Source: Knoxdaviesia capensis
Lineage: Eukaryota; Ascomycota; Sordariomycetes; Microascales; Gondwanamycetaceae
Assembly: GCA_001510575.1 (NCBI GenBank)
Contig: LNGK01000015.1
Span: forward strand, 248,001 to 312,000
Direction of reading: 5' to 3'
Length of the DNA stretch: 64,000 nucleotides
Shown in pieces: positions 12,501 through 25,422 of the stretch (within the stretch, counting starts at the first letter, position 1; each line of letters starts with the position of its first letter). The notes under the pieces are model-generated. The model was given only the letters and a program-made list of their open reading frames with translations, was not told the origin of the DNA and made no database searches. The position numbers and the translations under genes were made by a program.

Positions 12501-15500
12501 GTCTCCTCTCGGGGACCAGGAGGCCCAGGTCTGCCTGTAAGGTACCAGACAATCAGTGATGGGCCTTTGTGGATAAAACCCGCCATCGAGAGATTGCATG
12601 CTTGTGGTCGCGGAGGCTGGAATAACCCTAAGACACCATCGGCCGCTAACCCCGAAAAAAGCGGGGCGGTCCGAGACAAGCCCCTCCGGAGTCCGTCGGC
12701 GTTGGCTCGGAGATGTTAACGGAGTATGAAACCCTGACGGAGCGGGGAGACGGCTATATAGATAAATGCAGCTTTCAATACTGAACTAGCCGTACTTATA
12801 TTCCTTCCTGCGAGCTATCCGATGCTGGTGCAATTGTCAATCGTGGGCCTGGAATAAGAGGACACGTCCAGCAGGACCTGCTTAAGCAAGGAAGACATTT
12901 ACCCACAGTTGAAAGCTGACCATGGCCTGCTGAAGTTGAGGTCCAGATACTTCAGTACGTGGTTTTTACCTTGCCCATCCGTATCTGGCTATAGATGCCT
13001 TGACAGCCGGGCCCAGCGTGCTAACCGTGTGCTCATCGACCCGGGCGCAACACGCTGGACACGAGGATCGACACCATCGCTGCCACTGAAAGGCTTGAAC
13101 GCGCCCGCAGCAGCGTCACAGAAGGCCGACTATCTAAGTATAGTCCCAGCCCACACGAGTGCCGTGACGCTGATCAGCGCGCGGCGTCCTCGCAGCACAC
13201 GACGAACCCGCCCACAGCGCCCACAGCCTCTCTGTGGGCTTGGAGAAATGGCACGGCGGCACCGGTGTTTCGTCGAGTGCACCTGTAGCTGGTGCGAGCA
13301 ACACACAACCAGCTGCTCTGTTTCATGTCTCTCTTTTTCTTTGCTTTTTTCTGTCCTGCTAATTTAGGCTCGGGCCGATATCCTGGAGGAGAGTGGATGA
13401 GGGTTGCCGCTTTGACTCCGACGCTCACTTTTTGCTTAGGGTATGTGTTTGCAGCGCCGAATCTGCTCTCTCGGAGCGCGTGAGTTGATATCGTACTGGA
13501 GTGTCTTGAACAGGACGTCTGGGGTAGTATGTTAAGATCAAAAGGCTAAATCAGGTGCTTTGTCTGCGAAGCGTTGAATGCCATCGCGGTGTACCAAGTC
13601 TGAGAGTTCCCGGACATAGCTGCACCTATATCGGTCTTGATATATCGAATTGCCGCGCTTACCGGAAGGAACAGCCTTAGGAGAGAAAAAAAAACGCAAA
13701 ATATGACTTGTACAAAACCGTGTCTGGGTGGTAGAACAAAGAACAATTGGTTCTTCTTCGACTTGCTCTACAACTTGTTCTGTTGAAACCTACGACAAAA
13801 AGTCCGCTCGCTGGACCCGTTTCATGACTTGCGCTTATGGGTTACTACGCTCACACAGAAGGAGATATATGCTGTTGGATTAGACGCTCGCGGGTTTGGT
13901 GTATCGGAAGTTCCTTAATGTATCTTATGCACAGTGGGAATCATGTGTGTATGTCGTCTCTGGTCCCCGGGCCGTGGACCCACTACCTCCGTCCCCCCGC
14001 CCTCGGTGCCGCCGGCCCTGCCCCGCGATATCGATGACTCGACAGAGAACGAGACATGCTTGATTCTAAAAAAACAGAATTGACTAGGCCTGACTCTTTC
14101 TAACACGTGTTATTCTCGCCACTCCGACCGTCAACGTATTACCTATCTCCATTTCTTTTTTTATTTTCTTTATCATCCCGTCTAGGCCACAAAGGCGGTG
14201 AACATGGCCTCGGTCCGGATCTGAAGAGGTGATGATACCCTCTGGGTGCACTGGGACGACCGACAGCCGGAGCAGAACGACAGATGTGGAGATATAAATT
14301 GTCCAGTATTGCGATCTGGACCTCGCGATATGTAGGTGAGAGGGAGAATATGCACAGCATATTGCATATAGACGTCGTACTTGGCTATATGGACGAGGGA
14401 TGCCATATGTATAACATATGCACTGGAGTCTCGCTTGGGAGGGACTTCGCGGTCTCCACATACATACTACCATCACCATGTAAGCCTGAAGGGGGAGAGA
14501 GGTTGGCTTGGGTAAGAGGAGAAGTGTTCTTACTGTCTTGTACCTAAACACTTCATGATATTATGCCGGCCAGAAAGCAGACGTCCAGACGGCATGTACG
14601 TGTCCCCTGAGTCAAGAACATAGCTCACCAAGCTGTGTCTTGTATCTAATATCAATGATATACGTAATATCTGCAAACTGGGCCGTGACCTGCCGTCTGA
14701 CCGCGCGGACAACCTGTCATAACATTTCCTTTCCCGTACAAGCGCAACTTCACGTTCCTTGATCGCCCGCATTGCCTTTCGAGTCCCACCCTCCAGCGCT
14801 GCACTTTTGTCACCTGTTTCTTTTTTTTTTTGCTCGCTGCTCAACGTATCTGTGGTCGTCTTCCTTGCCAGTGTGCAGATCTCTAGTCCTCCATCCTCTT
14901 AATTTTCTTTTTTTGATAAAAGAAATCCCCGTCCGACCGCAAAAGCGGCACAGTCCACCCTCTCACTCCACGCTTTTTTGGGGGATCACTTTCTTTTGCC
15001 GTTGGCCACGGATCTCTGACCTCTATCTCTTTATGGGCTCCATGTGCCTATAGTATGATACGCCCGAGTGATCAGATATAGGCCTGAGAGATACATACCG
15101 CACGAGAGACACCCAAAAAGCGAAAATCAGGATACCGGTGCTCACTTGTTTATCTATTTTCCTGGCCTGTGCGCCTTGTTGTGGTATCGGATCCACACTG
15201 GGATCAGTCTGTCGCTTTGACCGCATCAGTGCACAAATGCGCCGAGCCCAGGCCCACTCGACGGAGACCGCCTGAGAAGAGGAAAGAAACGAAATGGTAA
15301 GGACGTGCGTGATAAGTGGCTGCACTCGCTTTTGCGGACACGCGGTGAGTGGAAGTAAACAGTCGCAAGCGGTGTCTTCTGGGAGCATTCGCATTTTCTG
15401 AGGATATCGACCGCACTGAGTTTCACGGCGAGACTCCTGTCGGTCCATGTGCAAATTGGTGGGCGTTATGGATCGCCAAACTCCCGCCCAGATAAGATCC

Positions 15501-16799
15501 TACAACAGCCAACGACCTCCCAAGAACAACAGGAAATCTTTGAACACGAGAGACACGTGTCCGTGCTCAACCCCCCGCGGATTCCACTTCCTCCAAGTAT
15601 CCCGGGCACATCGGGACCCCCCCGTTCGGACAGTTCACGATTTACTGTTCGTTGAAGTTAACGGGCGTTTCTTAAGTCTCTGCCTGAAGAGGGGGGGGAG
15701 AACCTCCCGTGCTCCCCACACACACATCCTTCGTTGTGTGTCCAAGCTGATCGTGTTGTCTATGTGTAAAGAATAGATAGGAATCGTGCCCAGGTTGGAG
15801 AAAATGACACTTGCTTGGACGTCGATCCTAGCGCTTGAGCTTAAGGCGCCCAAGTCACTTCACAAACCACTGATCATGTGGACAGAATCTACATGCGAAT
15901 CCCGCTACTGTTCAAGCCTCCCGTTTCTGCGCGCGGGGACACAGTTAATTGAGCGGGATATAAGGTGCAAGATGTTGAAGAACCCTCCTGGAGAGAGCCG
16001 CTCCCGCCTCCGACCTATATATAACGTCTGAATCACGGATGTGCGCCACAAATCCTTCAGCCTATGTGTAATAGCATCATTGGCATACACTGGAACATAG
16101 CCACCATTTCCCTGGCGTGTAGCAGTCGGTCAATTTGTCTGATGACAGGACAGCGCGGGTCCAGCGGACGCCAGGCTGAGAGAGACTGCCTCGGAAGACA
16201 GGTTCCTGCACTGTGCTTGAGGTTCAGCTTGACCGGCTGTTGACGACTTTTTTTTATGTCTGTTATAGCGAGTGTGTGAGACGGGGACAACCAGATTATA
16301 CAAAGGAGGAAACAGATCTCCGCGGGAATAGGCGAACTGACGAGCCTCAGACCTGTTTTAACCGGTTTCGTGTGATCACTTTTTTGTAGTTTTGGGAAAC
16401 CTGGGAAAGGTACGAGTTGAGATGAACGGGGAGAGGGGCTCGGTAACTAGACGAGACAGCATCACTGCGGACAGACAGAAACGGGACACAATGACGGAGT
16501 TTGGGGCTGATTGCTGTGATCTCTGTGCGGGTGTTTCAAACATCAGACTGCGGGAACCGAGATGTATCTACAACAAACAAAAAGACGGTGACACAAGCGG
16601 GTACATGCTCGTTGTAATGCTTCTGGTGCTTGAGACTATGGCACATTCCGGGGAACGAATCTCATGCGGGAGCGGAACCGGCTCCGGAACACGCGATATC
16701 TGGCCCGGAAGAGGTAGTCCGAGGACAGAGTAAGATGGAGGTATTATAGGGGCTGGATAGACAAAGGAAGCGAGACCGCCGTAAGTCCCGCCGGGTCTC

Positions 16800-18178
16800 T
16801 CAATCGTCCTCCATCAGCGCGGCTAGCTCCGCTTCCTCGTCAGCAGTCATTGCGCCGGGGGGCGCCGCCTCGTCCGCCTTCTTCGCGTCCTCATCGACAA
16901 CCTCCTTGCTCTTCCGAATCTCCTCAACTACGCTATCCAGCTCGCTCCGCGCCAGCGGCCACACCCGCACCGTGCCGTCTAGGCTCACGCTGCACACCCG
17001 CGGCGGCGCGGCGCCGACACCGGCTAGGAGCACCATGTCGGTCACTTCGTCGTAGTGGCCCTCGAGCGCGCAGTACAGCTTGCCCGTGGCGCGGTCCCAC
17101 ACCTTGACGTCCTCGTCGCGGCCGGCGGTCACCACCCAGGCGTCCGTCGCCACCACGGCGCGCACGTGGCCTCCGTGCTCGATGGTGTCGTTGACGGTGA
17201 AGTGTGCCACGCGCGACAGGCACTTGGCAGTGCCATCACCGCTGGCCGTCCACAGGTCGACGTCCTCGTCCGCGCCGTCGGCGGCGCTGTCGAAGAACAG
17301 CCGGTACACGCCGGTCTCGTGCTCGCGGATCGTCAGCCGCTCGTCCTCGCTGTCGGGCTGGGCCTCCTCGAGCTTGTCCTTCCCGTCGAGCCGCACGCGC
17401 CACCGGCGGATGTGCGGGTCGCTGCAGGCGACCACAATCACGGCGCTGTCGGGCTGCGAAAGCACCGGGTCGACCACGATGTGCTGCACGGCGCTCATGG
17501 CGACTATCGGGTCCTGGATCGAGTACAGCACGGACCCGGACGTGGCGGCGATCACGAACAGCTTCTTGTCGGCACCACCGCTGATCAGCACGTCGGTGTC
17601 GGCGAGATGGGCGAAGACTAGCGCCTTGACAAAGTCCGAGTGGGCGAAGATCGGCGGACGGACCTGTGCTCCGCTGGCAATGTCCCACTGGTAGATGCCC
17701 TTGTCCCAGGACCCGGCAGCCACAGTGGTCTTGTTGTAGGTGTTGACAGCCACACATGTTACCGGAGCAGTTGGCCCGGAGTATGATTGGGTCACAGATC
17801 CGGACTTGTAAGTTGCCATTGCAATGGAGTGTCAGCTCAGCGAGACAGTGTGGACCAGTGCCGGGATCGTTCATACCTCGAGACTGATGCGCCGAAGTTT
17901 CCCGGCCGCCTCAGCCACAAATACGGCAGATGACGGAGCATTGGGGTCTACAGCCAAAGCTAGCAACTTTGCCTTCAAGACCACGGGGCTTCCGAATTGG
18001 TTCTTGGACTTTGCAGCACGCCGCAGCTTATTGGCAAGGGCAACACTGCGAACCGGCGGAAAGAGAACATCAGCACATGCATATGACTTGGAGTAAAGAA
18101 GACAGACATAAGAAAAGGAAAGGGGCGGATGACTTACTCGGTTTCGAAGAAGTGCCCAGGGTCAGATGATTTTGACAT
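16800..18178 (-). CDS. WD40-repeat protein of unknown role (404 residues, three exons)
   Basis: This is a beta-propeller protein and so probably a scaffold; its partner is not evident. The exons are 18178-18138, 18045-17877 and 17804-16800. The first two are short and easy to miss, but they join in frame: residues 1-13 begin MSKSSDPGHFF, the split codon GA|T gives Asp14, and exon 2 adds an Ala/Leu/Lys-rich segment ending GKLRRISLE before the propeller begins at SGSVTQ. Starting at the ATG at 17819 would instead take the end of intron 2 as coding. Intron 2 has a CTGAC branch site and the first following AG as acceptor. Several WD-type blades are recognisable, for example VAAGSWDKGIYQWDI, ILISGGADKKLFVI-like and VVTAGRDEDVKVWD. 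The C-terminus is acidic (MTADEEAELAALMEDD). It is divergent from ctf4 across about 1.2 kb. The family is clear; the function is not. Confidence 0.88.
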
Positions 18179-19318
18179 GGTGAAGTGAATTGGTGAACAA
18201 GTGATGAGAGAGGGGCAGAAACGAGGAAGAAGAGAGAGGCAATTAGATAAAGAGGAGGATGGTTGAATAAAGAAGAAAAGGAGATTGAGAGATGAAAGGA
18301 AATATAGTGAACAGCAAGGCCTTTATGATTAGAAGAAACAGGCAGCCATAAAAAGGGGAGGGTAGTCGAACCAGGAAGACATTTGTGGTTTGTCAGAAAG
18401 ATGGAGATAGTGGACTTCAACCCATTTAAGGGTTATATAGCTGAGTTGGAGGGACCATTAGGGTTCTATAGAGGCCATCATGTTTAGGGTTAGTGTCCAT
18501 ATATCACTTACAGGTTTCTCTCGATCTTGGCCATAATGAGATAACCTATCCTTTGCTCTATTACCAGGCAAGTTTTTTTCTATTTTCTAGATATTAACGA
18601 AGTGGTTTTTCTAGGCTAGGGGTAGTTATGAGTCTGGCAAGTTGTAGTGACTGACTGATTAAGATCATTATCAGATCCAATACTTCATAAAGTTTGCTGT
18701 TACTTTGGTAGCACATGAACCTAGACCTTATGGAGGTCTATGTGAATGGTTTTAAGGCATTCAAACCTCCTAGAGCAGTAGATCTTTTGGTTCCTTACCT
18801 AGTGGCTCTTCTCTTCCTTTTCTAAGGCTATATAAGGTCCCGTGTCTCTCAACCTTTCATGTTGTAGTGGTCCATGATGCGTTGAACTATGAATCACGTG
18901 AGGTCTAGAGAGAGACTTGTGAGGAAACCGAAAATGGACAAGCTATCTAGGTATGGTCTCACTTTGAAGTGGGCAGAATATGTAGTCATACCGTCTGCTA
19001 CTGCTTCATGCCTGGAGCTCCTCACAACCCTACTTTTGTGTCTAAACTAGGGTTGAGAGTCTGGCGGCTGCCAGCAGCTGCCTATGCTAAAAAACCACTT
19101 TAGATTGGCTACAAACGCGTCGCGCCTTCCCACAGGTGCACGCGTGTTTCCAATCCAACCATCTATCTCATCCCGCATTCAATAACACTCCATTCACCGT
19201 TTTTTCTTCTCCCCTCAATTTCTTCGAGGGACTCACAATTGTCACCAACTCCATCAATAGCTATCTCTCAGCGCCCAATTCCCCCTCAACAAACAAGTAC
19301 TCCTCAAACGACATCTCC

Positions 19319-19370
<52 letters not shown>

Positions 19371-19389
19371 AACGCACACACCCACCGCC
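18179..19389. promoter_or_regulatory. Divergent promoter between the WD40 gene and ctf4
   Basis: This 1.2 kb interval serves both flanking genes. It looks more AT-rich than the adjacent coding DNA. It holds telomere-like words: TTAGGGTT at 18458-18465, TTTAGGGTTAG at 18483-18493, AACCCTA at 19026 and CTAGGGTT near 19048. There is a CACGTG hexamer at about 18894. A CA microsatellite abuts the ctf4 start codon. No coding frame is supported. Confidence 0.6.
19320..19367. repeat. (AC)24 microsatellite in the ctf4 leader
   Basis: About 48 nt of pure AC dinucleotides end 22 nt before the ctf4 ATG, so the tract almost certainly lies in the 5' untranslated region. Length variation there could alter the leader but not the protein. 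Confidence 0.92.
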
Positions 19390-22266
19390 ATGGACTCAAC
19401 CTCCTCGGCAGGCCGCCGGCCCCGGCCTCGGCCAGCACACACGCGGGGCCCGACCCGCTGCGCCTACACCCCCGACGGCTCGCGGCTGATCACGGTCGGC
19501 TCCAACAACACCATCCGCATGTACAAGACCGGCTTCGACGGCGAGCCGGCGAACATCGACGATTGCCAGGAGCAGAACGCGGCGGTGGCGGCCGGGCCGG
19601 GCTTTTTCGTCGTCGGGTCGGAGGACGGCACCGTCAGCCTGTACTCGACGGCGGCGGCGTCTACCACGGCGTCGACCTCCGCGTCGCCGGCCTCGTTCGA
19701 ACGCTTCCTCCTGCGCTCGTCGCTGCCGGTGCGCGACGTGGCGCTGTCGCCCGACTCGCGGTGGTGCGCCGTGGCGTCGGATGAGCTGGTGGTCAAGCTG
19801 GTCGGCACGGCGGACAACTCGCAGGTCAAGTCGCTGCGTGAGCACGGCCAGCCGACGAAGCACGTGGCGTTTGACCCGCGGGGCTCGCTGGCCACGCTGG
19901 CGTGCGGCAACGGCATCATCTACGTGTACTCGCTGACCAGCGAGTCGCCCGAGCTGATCAAGAAGATTGACGGGGTCATCGGCGCGATCGACCCGTCGAC
20001 GTCGACTGCCTCGGCTGCTATAGTGTGGCACCCCGACGGCGGCGCGTTTGCAGTGCCTTCGCCGACCCGTGATATCCACGTCGTCAGCCGCGCGGACTGG
20101 CAGAAGCACATGACGTTTGCGAATGGTCACGACGGCGACATTACCGCTCTGGCGTGGTCGCCCAACGGGGCGTTGCTGGCTTCGGCTGGCCGGGACGGCA
20201 AGCTCCTGATCTGGGAGACGGCTACGCAGTCGGTGGTCGAGCGCTACGACTACTCCAATGTGGTGGGCATGGCGTGGCACCCGACCACCAACACGCTTTC
20301 GTTCACATCCACCGAAGGCGAGGTGTTCATCTTCCCGGATATTCTGTCGACCCAGTGGGAGCGACTTCTGAAGGAACCCATCAAGCAGACCTTTGCCGCC
20401 GCTTCCGTGATTGCAAACGGTCGGAGACCCGATGCTGGTGCTACCAACGGCAACGGACACAAGGTGGCGGCCCGCGGCCACCGCACCGATGTGGATGATC
20501 TTGACGGCGACCTGGACGAAGACGAAGACGACGACGGATACGGTGGGGCCGGCGGGTCAGACCTGGACGACTTTGTGATTGACGACGATGGCGCCGGGTA
20601 CACTTCGGGCCCGAGCCGCAAACGGCGCGCCGAGGACACCAACGGCGGCCTGGCCGACGGCGGCCTGTTCGGCGGGCCGATCAGCAAGCGGCGGCAGCTC
20701 GTGCAGCCCGAGTACCACGACGCGTTCCAGGCGGGATCGACGCCGTGGCGCGGCAACCGCAAGTACCTGTGCCTGAACCTGGTCGGGTCGGTGTGGACGG
20801 TCGACCAGGACGGCCACAACACGGTGACGGTGGAGTTCTACGACCGCGAGTTCCAGCGCGACTTCCACTTCCAGGACACCTTCCTGTACGATAAAGCATG
20901 TTTGACGGCCACCGGCACGCTGTTCTCCAGCCCGCCGCGCGGCGCGGGCGGCGGCGAGGCCACGGGTGGCGCCGACGACGTGCCGGCGGTGATTTTCTTC
21001 CGCCCGCACGAGACGTGGACGCAGCGCGCCGACTGGCGCACCGAGCTGCCGGCCGGCGAGGCGGTGGTGGCCATGTCGCTGAGCGACACGTTTGTCACGG
21101 TGGTTACGTCGGCGGACTACGTGCGCGTGTTCACGCTGTCGGGCGTGCCGTACAAGGTCCAGCGGGCGAAGAGCACGCCCGCGGTCAGCTGTGCAAGCTT
21201 CCGCGACTACGTCATGACGCTGGGCAACGGGCCGCTGGGGCCCGATGGCCACGCGCGGCTGGTGTACTCGATTGAAGACCTCGTTGAGGATGAGATGTGC
21301 CAGACGGAGGATACGGTGGCGCTGCCGGCGGGCGTCTCGGTCAAGAGCGTGTTCTTTTCCGAAGAGGGGGTACGTTTATTTCCACGACTACTGCACATAT
21401 GTCTTCACAAGACTAACCTACGCCGTCTTTTCTAGGAACCCTGCATCTATGACTCTACCGGCACACTCCTCTGCCTGGTCAACTGGCGGCGGCCGGGCTG
21501 CGCGTACTGGGCGCCGATTCTCGACACGCGGCTGCTCGACCGCCTCGCGTCGGGCCGCAAGCACGAGTCGTACTTCCCGATCGCGGTGGCCGACGGCAAG
21601 TTCCACTGCATCATTCTCAAGGGCGGCGACCAGTACCCGTACTTCCCGCGGCCGCTGCTCAGCGAGTTCGAGCTGGCGGTGCCGCTGCGGTCGCGGCGGG
21701 CGGCGGCAGCCGGAAGCAAGAAGGCGAAGAAGCCGCAGGGCGGTGACGGTGACGACGACCTGGACATGGACGCCGACGATGCGGACAAGGCGGACGGCGG
21801 CGAGGACGCGGATGACGCCGAGAGCCGCAAATTGGAGCAGGCGCTCGTGCTGCAGAACGTGAAGCTGAGCCAGCTGACCGACCGGCTCCTGGCCGCGGAA
21901 GCGCGGCTCGCCTCGCCGTCCTGGTCGTCGTCGGCCGGGGCCACGTCCACGCGCGGCGGTGCGCTTTCCCGCCGTGCCGCGCGCCGCGAGGCCACGCGCA
22001 CGGCCACCGAGCGCGCGCGGCTGGACATCGACGTCGACAAGACACTGCTGCAGCTGATTGCGGCCGAGTGCCGGCAGGGCGGCGACGAGCGCGGGGTGCG
22101 GGCGCTGGAGCTGGCGGGCCTGCTGCGCGACGACTCGGGCAAGCGCGTCGAGGCCGCGGCGAAGATTGCCGAGCGGTTTGGGCGCCACCTCCTTGGCGAC
22201 AAGATTCGGGCGCTGGCGGAGGCAAGGGTGCAGCAGGGCGACTCGGACGATGAGTTTGAGCTGTGA
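19390..22266 (+). CDS. ctf4: Ctf4/SepB/Mcl1 replisome adaptor (936 residues, two exons)
   Basis: In characterised fungi this nuclear protein trimerises and links the CMG helicase to DNA polymerase alpha-primase and to cohesion factors; the Aspergillus orthologue is SepB. Exon 1 is 19390-21369 and exon 2 is 21436-22266, with a 66-nt intron (donor GTACGT, branch CTAAC, acceptor TCTAG) that joins SEEG to EPCIYDS in phase. Residues about 15-330 are an N-terminal WD40 propeller (SEDGTVSLYS, SAGRDGKLLIWE). Residues about 370-400 are an acidic linker. Residues about 433-760 are the SepB/Ctf4 middle propeller, with the diagnostic STPWRGNRKYLCLNL and VEFYDREFQRDFHF. The last 60 residues are a helical bundle. 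There is no HMG box, as expected for fungi. An acidic, Lys-rich stretch precedes the C-terminal helices. The length matches the family. The start is the ATG in CCGCCATGG. Confidence 0.96.
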
Positions 22267-23437
22267 GAATCATGTGTGCCCTTAGAGATTGGCCATACTG
22301 GTCTGCTGAGTGAGAGAGAGAGAGAGAGAAGGGAGGACGACGACGAGCATGATATCATTCGCTGGGTAGGGTTACCGGTCTTGGGGTTAGGGTTCTGTTT
22401 CTGAGTGATGGTTTTCTATAATGCCAGACATAAAGCATTTGTTTCATCAAATGATCGCGGTGATCTTTTGTGCGTCCCTGTTTTCCCGTGATTTCTTTCC
22501 GTTTAAACACACCACCAGGTTTATGCTTTCCCCCCTCGCTCTCTCGGCTGGGATAATCCGCCGTTGACAACCCTCCGATCGTAGTTTCTTCCCCGGGGAA
22601 CTGCGTTTTAACATTCACATTCAAAGCCTTGTCCTCTCCATCTTGCTCTCTGTCTATTTTCCCCGGTCTGGTTGGTGTGCGCAGATGCATTGACCAAGTG
22701 GTTCCTGGATTGTGAGCATGAACAAAGGTGTGCACCAGCGACGGAAGATCTTAAGATCGGCGGATTGGGGGGTTTTCGGTGTGTTACGGTGCTGTGCGTG
22801 CATGAACGCCCGGATGCATCTTCTGGCGACATTTTTTTTTCCTTTTCCGTGCGCCTTTGGTGTTTCTTCATGAGAACATCACGTCTGTGATTGTCTCAAT
22901 TGTGTCGTGAGTGGTGAGGGAGTGTCAGAGTCATGGTGGTCGTGTCTGATCGATCTCACGAACCTGACACACACATACACACACACATCTAGAAACACGC
23001 AAGACTCGTCGTCGTCCATGGCAGCGGCGGCACTGCTATACAGAGTCCGTCTCTGCACCTTGTCTCATTCCCCAACGACCACCTGCCCTCTGCCATCCGC
23101 AAAAGAAGCCAGCCTAGCAAGCAAGTCCATACTCGCTACAGAATAGCCGGGGCCGGGACGAAGCCACCACATTGCACACGCGAGTCCGCAGACCAAGAAC
23201 CTTCCCACGCAGCAGAAACTTTTCCTCCGTCCCTCGCTTTTACCCGCAGCCCATTTTCCGTAATTTGCAGAACGAGGGAAACCCGCACCAACAAGCGATA
23301 TTGCGTTCCCGGCGGGTGGGAACTAAGTAAGAAGAAGACGAAGACTCGGCCCAGCAAGTGTTATACCGAGGCAAATATAGGGGCAGAAAGTGTTGTTTCC
23401 CCTTCCCTTGTATGTGTGGCTGTTACTAGGGCATTCT

Positions 23438-23440
<3 letters not shown>

Positions 23441-23484
<44 letters not shown>
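23441..23484. repeat. (GA)22 microsatellite
   Basis: An uninterrupted run of 22 GA dinucleotides in the gene-poor interval. A shorter (AG)n run lies at about 22312-22329, just after ctf4. Confidence 0.92.
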
Positions 23485-23486
<2 letters not shown>

Positions 23487-25397
23487 ACACAAACCATCAC
23501 GGATAATAGCCCCGCTGGCCCCTTACCATAACCATGCACTACCGCCCCATCATCAGCCTCCTCCGAGTAATCCACGCAATAGGCACGTCCACCTTGGTCC
23601 TCGTCTGCCCGGTCTTTCCCTATGACAGATTTTGTGGGCGTCGTTGAGGTTCTTCACCAGGTCTCCAACGATCGCCGTGGATCAGCCGTGGAGGATTTCT
23701 GCCATGTTTCGGCTGTCGTGCGAAGGCTTGTCTGTCGTCATAACTTACTTTGTGTGCTCACCTGCCCTCCCTCAATCCGACTGTTGGTGCGTGCCAGGAT
23801 CCTATCCGATGGTGTGTGTGGAACACGGGGACGCACTTGACGAGAATCCGGGAACCAGTTCTGGCGCGTACACTCGGCGATATTGAAGGCTGCGATGCTA
23901 GCCAGTCAGCCAGAACACGCATCCAGATTACCCACTCCGTAAGGGAAAACAGAGTAGACACCGTATCCCATGACAGATCCGGCTCGGCGCACGGAAGACG
24001 AGGACCCGCATGGACCAGACGCGCGCAAGCAACATACACACTCGGCGTATGGCTGGCATCTCGGAAAAGGCTCAGGCCTGACGTCAAGATTCCTGCAACG
24101 ACAGCAGAAGCAAGCAATAACGCCTCCCACGTGCCGGCATTGTGTCCCGGCGTTGTCGTCGTCCACTTTCTTCGGCCCTGCATTAGTTCGTCAGCACGCC
24201 CGCCCGCGGATATGTCAAAGTTGCCGCTGGGGGGCAAGATACACGAACCAACAACAAGAGAACTTCCGGGACAGCTGGCAAGGATCCGAGCTCTTGCCCT
24301 CTCGGAGGACCAATCTGCCAGCTAGTCCCGGTCCCGTTCCGAACTGCGCCTCGGTCAGATCTTCGGGTTTCGATTCCAGCAACATGTATGGCCTGTCCAC
24401 ATGTTTCCGCCGACGGGTTCTCTCTCTCTCTCTTGCTCGCTCTGGAAGGGAAAAAGTTCTGACTGGGCCTTTGGAATTCCAGCCAGAACATACACAAAGC
24501 CGGACCCCAAAAACGTCACTCTGGCTTTTTAGCTCGTGTGACTAAGGCTTCGCTGGTATGTGTACATATATACATACACACACAGGTATGTTTTAGCTTC
24601 GGCGCTCCCGAATACCAAAACCCGGCCCAGCTAGAGCTGCCTAGCTCACAGTCCGGTGGCCTTCGGCGCCGTCATCGTAGAATTTCCAAGCCCTTCCGGA
24701 TGGTGTGGAGCGTCTGAGCTTTGTCGGTAGATGGAAATGCTTATTTTATCGGCCGGATGATTGTGGGTTTTTGGCCATCCAAGTCCCAACCCAAACCCAA
24801 CATGATATCTTAGCTGGAATCTTCTTTGCTTGGAAACAAAAACCTCACCTTTTCTCTCCAGAACTGCCAAGCTAGAAGCCACAACATCGCCAACTCCGGC
24901 CTAACACTTCAGTCGTGCAGAGACGCCCTGACGAAAGCGCCCATGCAACATGCTTTGCCCAAACGCCCGGATCACGGACGGCCCCCCGATGATTGCAGAA
25001 ATTTCAGGTCGCCTTCCTGGAAGCGTCGGCCTCACCGGTGGGAGAACCAAGAACCAACCAACCCTAACCCTAAGAATCCCAAGTGGCCGCTAGGATTTAC
25101 CCACATCTGTGCCAAGCCGAAAGAGAGATGATGTGAGAAGATGTTAACGGTACCTATGTATGACTGACTGGTGGGGCTCTGTGGCTCTCCATACTCTCAT
25201 CTCGGTTGGACGAAACTGGGTTCTGTGCGTTTGGCATTCGGCTTGTTTGGTTTGGTTCTCCTGTCAGTGTTTGCTCTGATTGTTGCGACGGCTATGGGAT
25301 TAGGAAGCGCTAGGCCGTGTCGACTCTAGAGCGAGACAGGGTTCGCAGGTTTAGATCTGGTGGAGGGCGAAGGCTGTACTGTAGTAGTTAGCAGTCA

Positions 25398-25422
25398 GTA
25401 CAGTACTGTACAGTACTCGTAC
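25398..25422. repeat. GTAC-palindrome cluster B
   Basis: Overlapping GTACAGTAC, GTACTGTAC and GTACAGTAC at 25398-25416, then CTCGTAC. The 14-bp perfect palindrome GTACAGTACTGTAC sits at 25398-25411. Confidence 0.9.

Larger units (their letters stand above)
7751..16799. other. Gene-poor stretch, no supported gene
   Basis: About 9 kb in which I cannot support a gene on either strand. Open frames are short, lack domain-like sequence and do not join across plausible introns. Visible contents are a poly-A run near 8333-8348, a cluster of GTACTGTAC palindromes at 9188-9225, a (TG)n tract near 9484-9513, several poly-T runs, and a slightly GC-richer patch at 12900-13330 with no convincing coding frame. 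Non-coding transcripts cannot be excluded from sequence alone. Confidence 0.5.

Noticed and set aside
12900..13330. GC-richer patch that might be a gene relic
   Set aside because: Frames on both strands are Arg/Ser/Ala-rich and broken, and I could not match them to a family, so a pseudogene call is not supported.
19396..20481. Open frame of 361 codons on the minus strand
   Set aside because: It is the complement of the GC-rich ctf4 exon. The product is Arg/Gly-rich and unlike any protein.
23750..24325. Plus-strand frame of about 190 codons
   Set aside because: Motif-free, overlapped by equally long frames in other phases, and without splice-compatible neighbours.
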